Below, in pieces: positions 60,425 to 64,000 of a stretch of DNA of 64,000 nucleotides (position 1 is its first letter; every line of letters begins with the position of its first letter). The stretch spans positions 412,705 to 476,704 of the forward strand of contig CANNZV010000323.1 in the NCBI GenBank assembly GCA_947561585.1. Reading direction: 5' to 3'. A model generated the notes under the pieces. It had not been told where the DNA came from, made no database searches, and was given only the letters and a program-made list of their open reading frames with translations. Made by a program: the position numbers and the translations under genes. Origin of the DNA: Caprella mutica. Its lineage: Eukaryota; Arthropoda; Malacostraca; Amphipoda; Caprellidae.

Positions 60425-60510
60425 ACTCAGATAAAAAGTTATGGTGGGCCATAGAAGAATAAGAAGATTTCCCTCTTAATTATCTATGGCCCCACTATAA
60501 CACTCAGCAT
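60425..60510. repeat. ATGGTGGG/CCCACTAT inverted pair
   Basis: AGTTATGGTGGGCCATAGAAGA faces CTATGGCCCCACTATAACAC, the same arrangement as 32330-32420. Confidence 0.55.
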
Positions 60511-60704
60511 CGGAGACTGAATTTACTGCAGCGGAGTTTCGAAATAATCATTAGTTTCATTTATCATTGTATTATACTTTAGATATATTTGAACATTCTT
60601 TATCTTTAATAATTTGGGTTAATAAAATTAAAAAAAATTAATTTGAAGAATTAAATATTTTTTAAATTTTTTTTTCATCTTGCAATAATTCCACAGGTCA
60701 CATA

Positions 60705-60897
60705 CATATTAAAGTCACGCAATCCCGTACGGTTACGTATTCTTGTACAGTAACGTATTCCCGTACGGTTACGTATTCCCGTACGGTTACGTATTCTCGT
60801 ACGGTTACGTATTCGTATTCCCGTACGGTTACGTATTCCCATACGGTTACGTATTCCCATACGGTTACGTATTCTCTGACGGTAACGTATTCCCAGT
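60705..60897. repeat. 18-bp minisatellite, about 10 copies
   Basis: Unit CCCGTACGGTTACGTATT, with one 6-bp partial insertion (GTATTC) near 60812. Minus-strand frames with RNRTGI/EYVTVR repeats are artefacts. Confidence 0.93.
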
Positions 60898-61314
60898 GAA
60901 TTTGTGATAAAATTTTAAAGTAAACACTCACTGTGACACGTTCTTCCAAACTCATAATAATAAAAATACGAAATTATGTAATGATCAGAGTAACGTAACT
61001 AATAATCCCTGGAAAAATTTATATTGGAATGTTCTATTTAAAATGTATATATATTTTATCATAGTTTTATATAGTTACTTACACACAAATCTACGAATTA
61101 ATGTTTATGCAAAGTCTATTATTAAAGAAATAACAAATAAAAATATTATAGAAACGGAATTAATAGATCTTATTATATACTGTATATTGAATATTTTGAT
61201 GCCAAATGTTAATAAAGTTATAAATTAATTTATCTTATTATTTACCAAAATAAAAAAATTTCTGAGAAATTTTATCGAAAAAGTTTTGGAGAGATAAAAG
61301 TAAGGAACTCAATC

Positions 61315-61760
61315 TTCTATGACCCCTCCATAATATTCTCCCTCAAAATCTTCTATGGCCCCACCTGCGTCCCACTATAACTTTATCTCTTCACCTTCTA
61401 TGGCCACATCATAACTTTACCCTCTTGATATTCTATGGCCCCATCATAACTTTACCCTCTTGATATTCTATGGCCCCATCATAACTTTACCCTCTTGATA
61501 TTCTATGGCCCCATCATAACTTTACCCTCTTAATATTCTATAGCCCACCATAGTTTTCCCCTCTTGATATTCTATGGCCCCGTAATAGCTTTCTCAATCA
61601 TCTACGGCCCCACCTTAACTTTCTCAATCTTCTATGGCCCCACCATAACTTCCTCTCTGGATCTTCTATGGCCCCACCTCAACTTTCTCTATCAATCTTC
61701 TATAACCCCACCATACTTTCTCTCTCTTAATCTTCTATGGCCCCACCATAACTACCTCAC
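61315..61760. repeat. About 30-38 bp tandem array of the TATGGCCCCACCATAAC motif
   Basis: Core CTTCTATGGCCCCACCATAA plus CTTTC(T/C)CTCTT. A homogeneous 38-bp sub-block (TGATATTCTATGGCCCCATC) lies at 61425-61535. Single and paired copies are dispersed at 32330, 53180, 59050 and 60436. Confidence 0.88.
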
Positions 61761-61968
61761 AAGATCTAAAGCCTAACTTTTCTAATAAGGTTTGAGTTAC
61801 ATTTTGTAATAATTGAAAATGAGCAACTTTCTTTTATTGTACTTTCTGCAATTTTAAAGATAAATTAAAAGAAATTATGAATAATAATACGAACGAATAT
61901 AAATACGCAAATAGTCTAATAATTAGTACGTGCAAAAATATAATAATGAAAACATGTTATAAGTAATA

Positions 61969-62262
61969 GGGTAAGTTCTGAATTATCGGTCAGTACTACA
62001 TCTTCGGTCATATAAGAAAAAAACAGTATAAAATTATTTTTATTTTTATTAAATTATTTTTTATGCCAACGAGACCATAAAAACTTTATATCAATTAATA
62101 TTTATACTAAGTATGAATTGATACAGTTATTAAAAAAATTCGGTCAGTACTACATCATCGGTCATATAAGAAAAAACAATATAAAAATTACTATTATCAC
62201 ACAGTGCTATCTAATACTTCTGCAAACCCATATTTGCAGAAGTATTAGATAGCACTGTGTAA
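61969..62262. mobile_element. Composite GGGTAAGTT foldback MITE
   Basis: TA precedes GGGTAAGTTCTGAATTATCG. A second left-type arm (CGGTCAGTACTACATCATCG) follows at 62141. The element ends in the hairpin AATACTTCTGCAAACCCATA/TTTGCAGAAGTATTAGATAG without a normal right terminus. It looks like one copy inserted in, or recombined with, another. Confidence 0.65.
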
Positions 62263-62480
62263 TAATACCTACAATATAATAATGAAAAAACATTATCGTC
62301 AAACAAATTTCATCGAATTTTCATGAGTAGGGTTGGTAATTTTAGACAATATGTACACGTAAGAGTATTTTCAGAGACAATAATTACCCTAATAGAATTA
62401 TAAGGGAGAGAGAGGGGGGGGGGTAGAACGCCCCTCAACACCCCTTAAGAACATAATTAGCAAAATAAGGGTAGAGAGGT

Positions 62481-64000
62481 ACTATCGGAGAAAAGAGTAA
62501 CTGTGATGATGTACTATCAGAGAAAAGAGTCACTGTGATGATGTACTATCTGAGAAAAGAATCACTGTGATGATGTACTATCAGAGAAAAGAGTCACTGT
62601 GATGATGTACTATCAGAGAAAAGAGTAATTGTGATGATGTACTATCAGAGAAAAGAGTCACTGTGATGATGTACTATCAGAGAAAAGAATCACTGTGATG
62701 ATGTACTATCAGAGAAAAGAGTCACTGTGATGATGTACTATCAGAGAAAAGAGTCACTGTGATGATTTACTATCAGAGAAAAGAGTCACTGTGATGATGT
62801 ACTATCAGAGAAAAGAGTCACTGTGATGATGTACTATCAGAGAAAAGAGTCACTGTGATGATTTACTATCAGAGAAAAGAGTCACTGTGATGATGTACTA
62901 TCAGAGAAAAGAGTCACTGTGATGATGTACTATCAAAGAAAAGAGTCACTGTGATGATTTACTATCAGAGAAAAGAGTCACTGTGATGATGTACTATCAG
63001 AGAAAAGAATCACTGTGATGATGTACTATCAGAGAAAAGAGTCACTGTGATGATTTACTATCAGAGAAAAGAGTCACTGTGATGATGTACTATCAAACAA
63101 AAGAGTCACTGTGATGATGTACTATCAGAGAAAAGAGTCACTGTGATGATTTACTATCAGAGAAAAGAGTCACTGTGATAATGTACTATCAGAGAAAAGA
63201 GTCACTGTGATGATTTACTATCAGAGAAAAGAGTCACTGTGCATGATGTACTATCAGAGAAAAGAGTCACTGAGATGATGTACTATCAGAGAAAAGAGTC
63301 ACTGTGATGATGTACTATCAGAGAAAAGAGTCACTGTGATGATTTACTATCAGAGAAACGAGTAACTGTGATGATGTACTATCAGAGAAAAGAGTCACTG
63401 TGATGATGTACTATCAGAGAAAAGAATCACTGTGATGATGTACTATCAGAGAAAAGAGTCACTGTGGTGATGTACTATCAGAGAAAAGAGTCACTGTGGT
63501 GATGTACTATCAGAGAAAAGAGTCACTGTGATGATTTACTATCAGAGAAAAGAGTCACTGTGATGATGTACTATCAGAGAAAAGAGTCACTGTGATGATG
63601 TACTATCAGAGAAAAGAGTCACTGTGATGATGTACTATCAGAGAAAAGAGTCATTGTGATGATGTACTATCAGAGAAAAGAGTCACTGAGATGATGTACT
63701 ATCAGAGAAAATTAGTCACTGTGATGATGTACTATCAGAGAAAAGAGTCACTGTGATGATGTACTATCAGAGAAAAGAGTCACTGTGATGATGTACTATC
63801 AGAGAAAAGAGTCACTGTGATGATGTACTATCAGAGAAAAGAGTCACTGTGATGATGTACTATCAGAGAAAAGAGTCACTGTGATGATGTACTATCAGAG
63901 AAAAGAGTCACTGTGATGATGTACTATCAGAGAAAAGAGTCACTGTGATGATGTACTATCAGAGAAAAGAGTCACTGAGATGATGTACTATCAGAGAAAG
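62481..64000. repeat. 32-bp minisatellite, about 47 copies, running off the window
   Basis: Unit GTACTATCAGAGAAAAGAGT plus CACTGTGATGAT. The variant GATTTACTA recurs every 2-3 units through 62760-63540, then disappears, suggesting several homogenised sub-blocks. The right boundary is outside the window. Confidence 0.97.

Overview
This is an AT-rich, intron-containing animal nuclear window, almost certainly from an insect. Spliced genes with canonical GT/AG borders, a multicopper-oxidase-related gene of the insect MCORP type, Drosophila-style core promoter elements, and dense MITE and minisatellite content point that way. A hemipteran is my best guess, but that is inference.

Three genes are well supported. 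(1) 115-5983, plus strand: the 3' eleven exons of a multicopper-oxidase-fold gene. The reading frame is intact through every splice junction, but six of the nine copper ligands covered here are replaced, as expected of a multicopper oxidase-related protein. (2) 10185-7192, minus strand: a complete five-exon TSR2 homologue (182 aa), a ribosomal-protein S26 chaperone. (3) 56754-58901, plus strand: one uninterrupted 715-aa coding exon for a type I membrane leucine-rich-repeat protein. It follows directly after a splice acceptor, so its 5' UTR lies upstream. A promoter-like cluster at 25321-25587 (two CRE palindromes, initiator, correctly spaced DPE) is a candidate start for this or another transcript. 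The three genes show no operon-like or pathway link.

The other roughly 85% is repeats. At 11.3-13.4 kb and 28.9-32.2 kb lie two degenerate Tc1/mariner/pogo superfamily elements with long TIRs and TA duplications. From 13.5 to 19.8 kb is a nest of small hAT-like MITEs, five of them with perfect 8-bp target duplications. Harbinger-like MITEs with 3-bp duplications sit in introns of genes 1 and 2 and at 39.5 kb. A foldback family starting GGGTAAGTT occurs as full and partial copies from 24.6 to 62.3 kb. Long minisatellites occupy 23.9-24.4, 26.8-28.1, 32.7-33.8, 39.7-39.9, 40.4-40.9, 42.6-43.0, 47.5-49.1, 49.9-50.3, 51.8-52.2, 53.8-54.6, 60.7-60.9, 61.3-61.8 and 62.5-64.0 kb. Open frames inside these arrays are repeat artefacts. 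I saw no rRNA, convincing tRNA or CRISPR, and no clearly new multi-gene system. The most interesting points are the copper-ligand loss, the MITE-carried CRE pair upstream of an Inr/DPE promoter, a minisatellite whose unit contains a MITE terminus, and a palindromic loop shared by MITEs with different ends.
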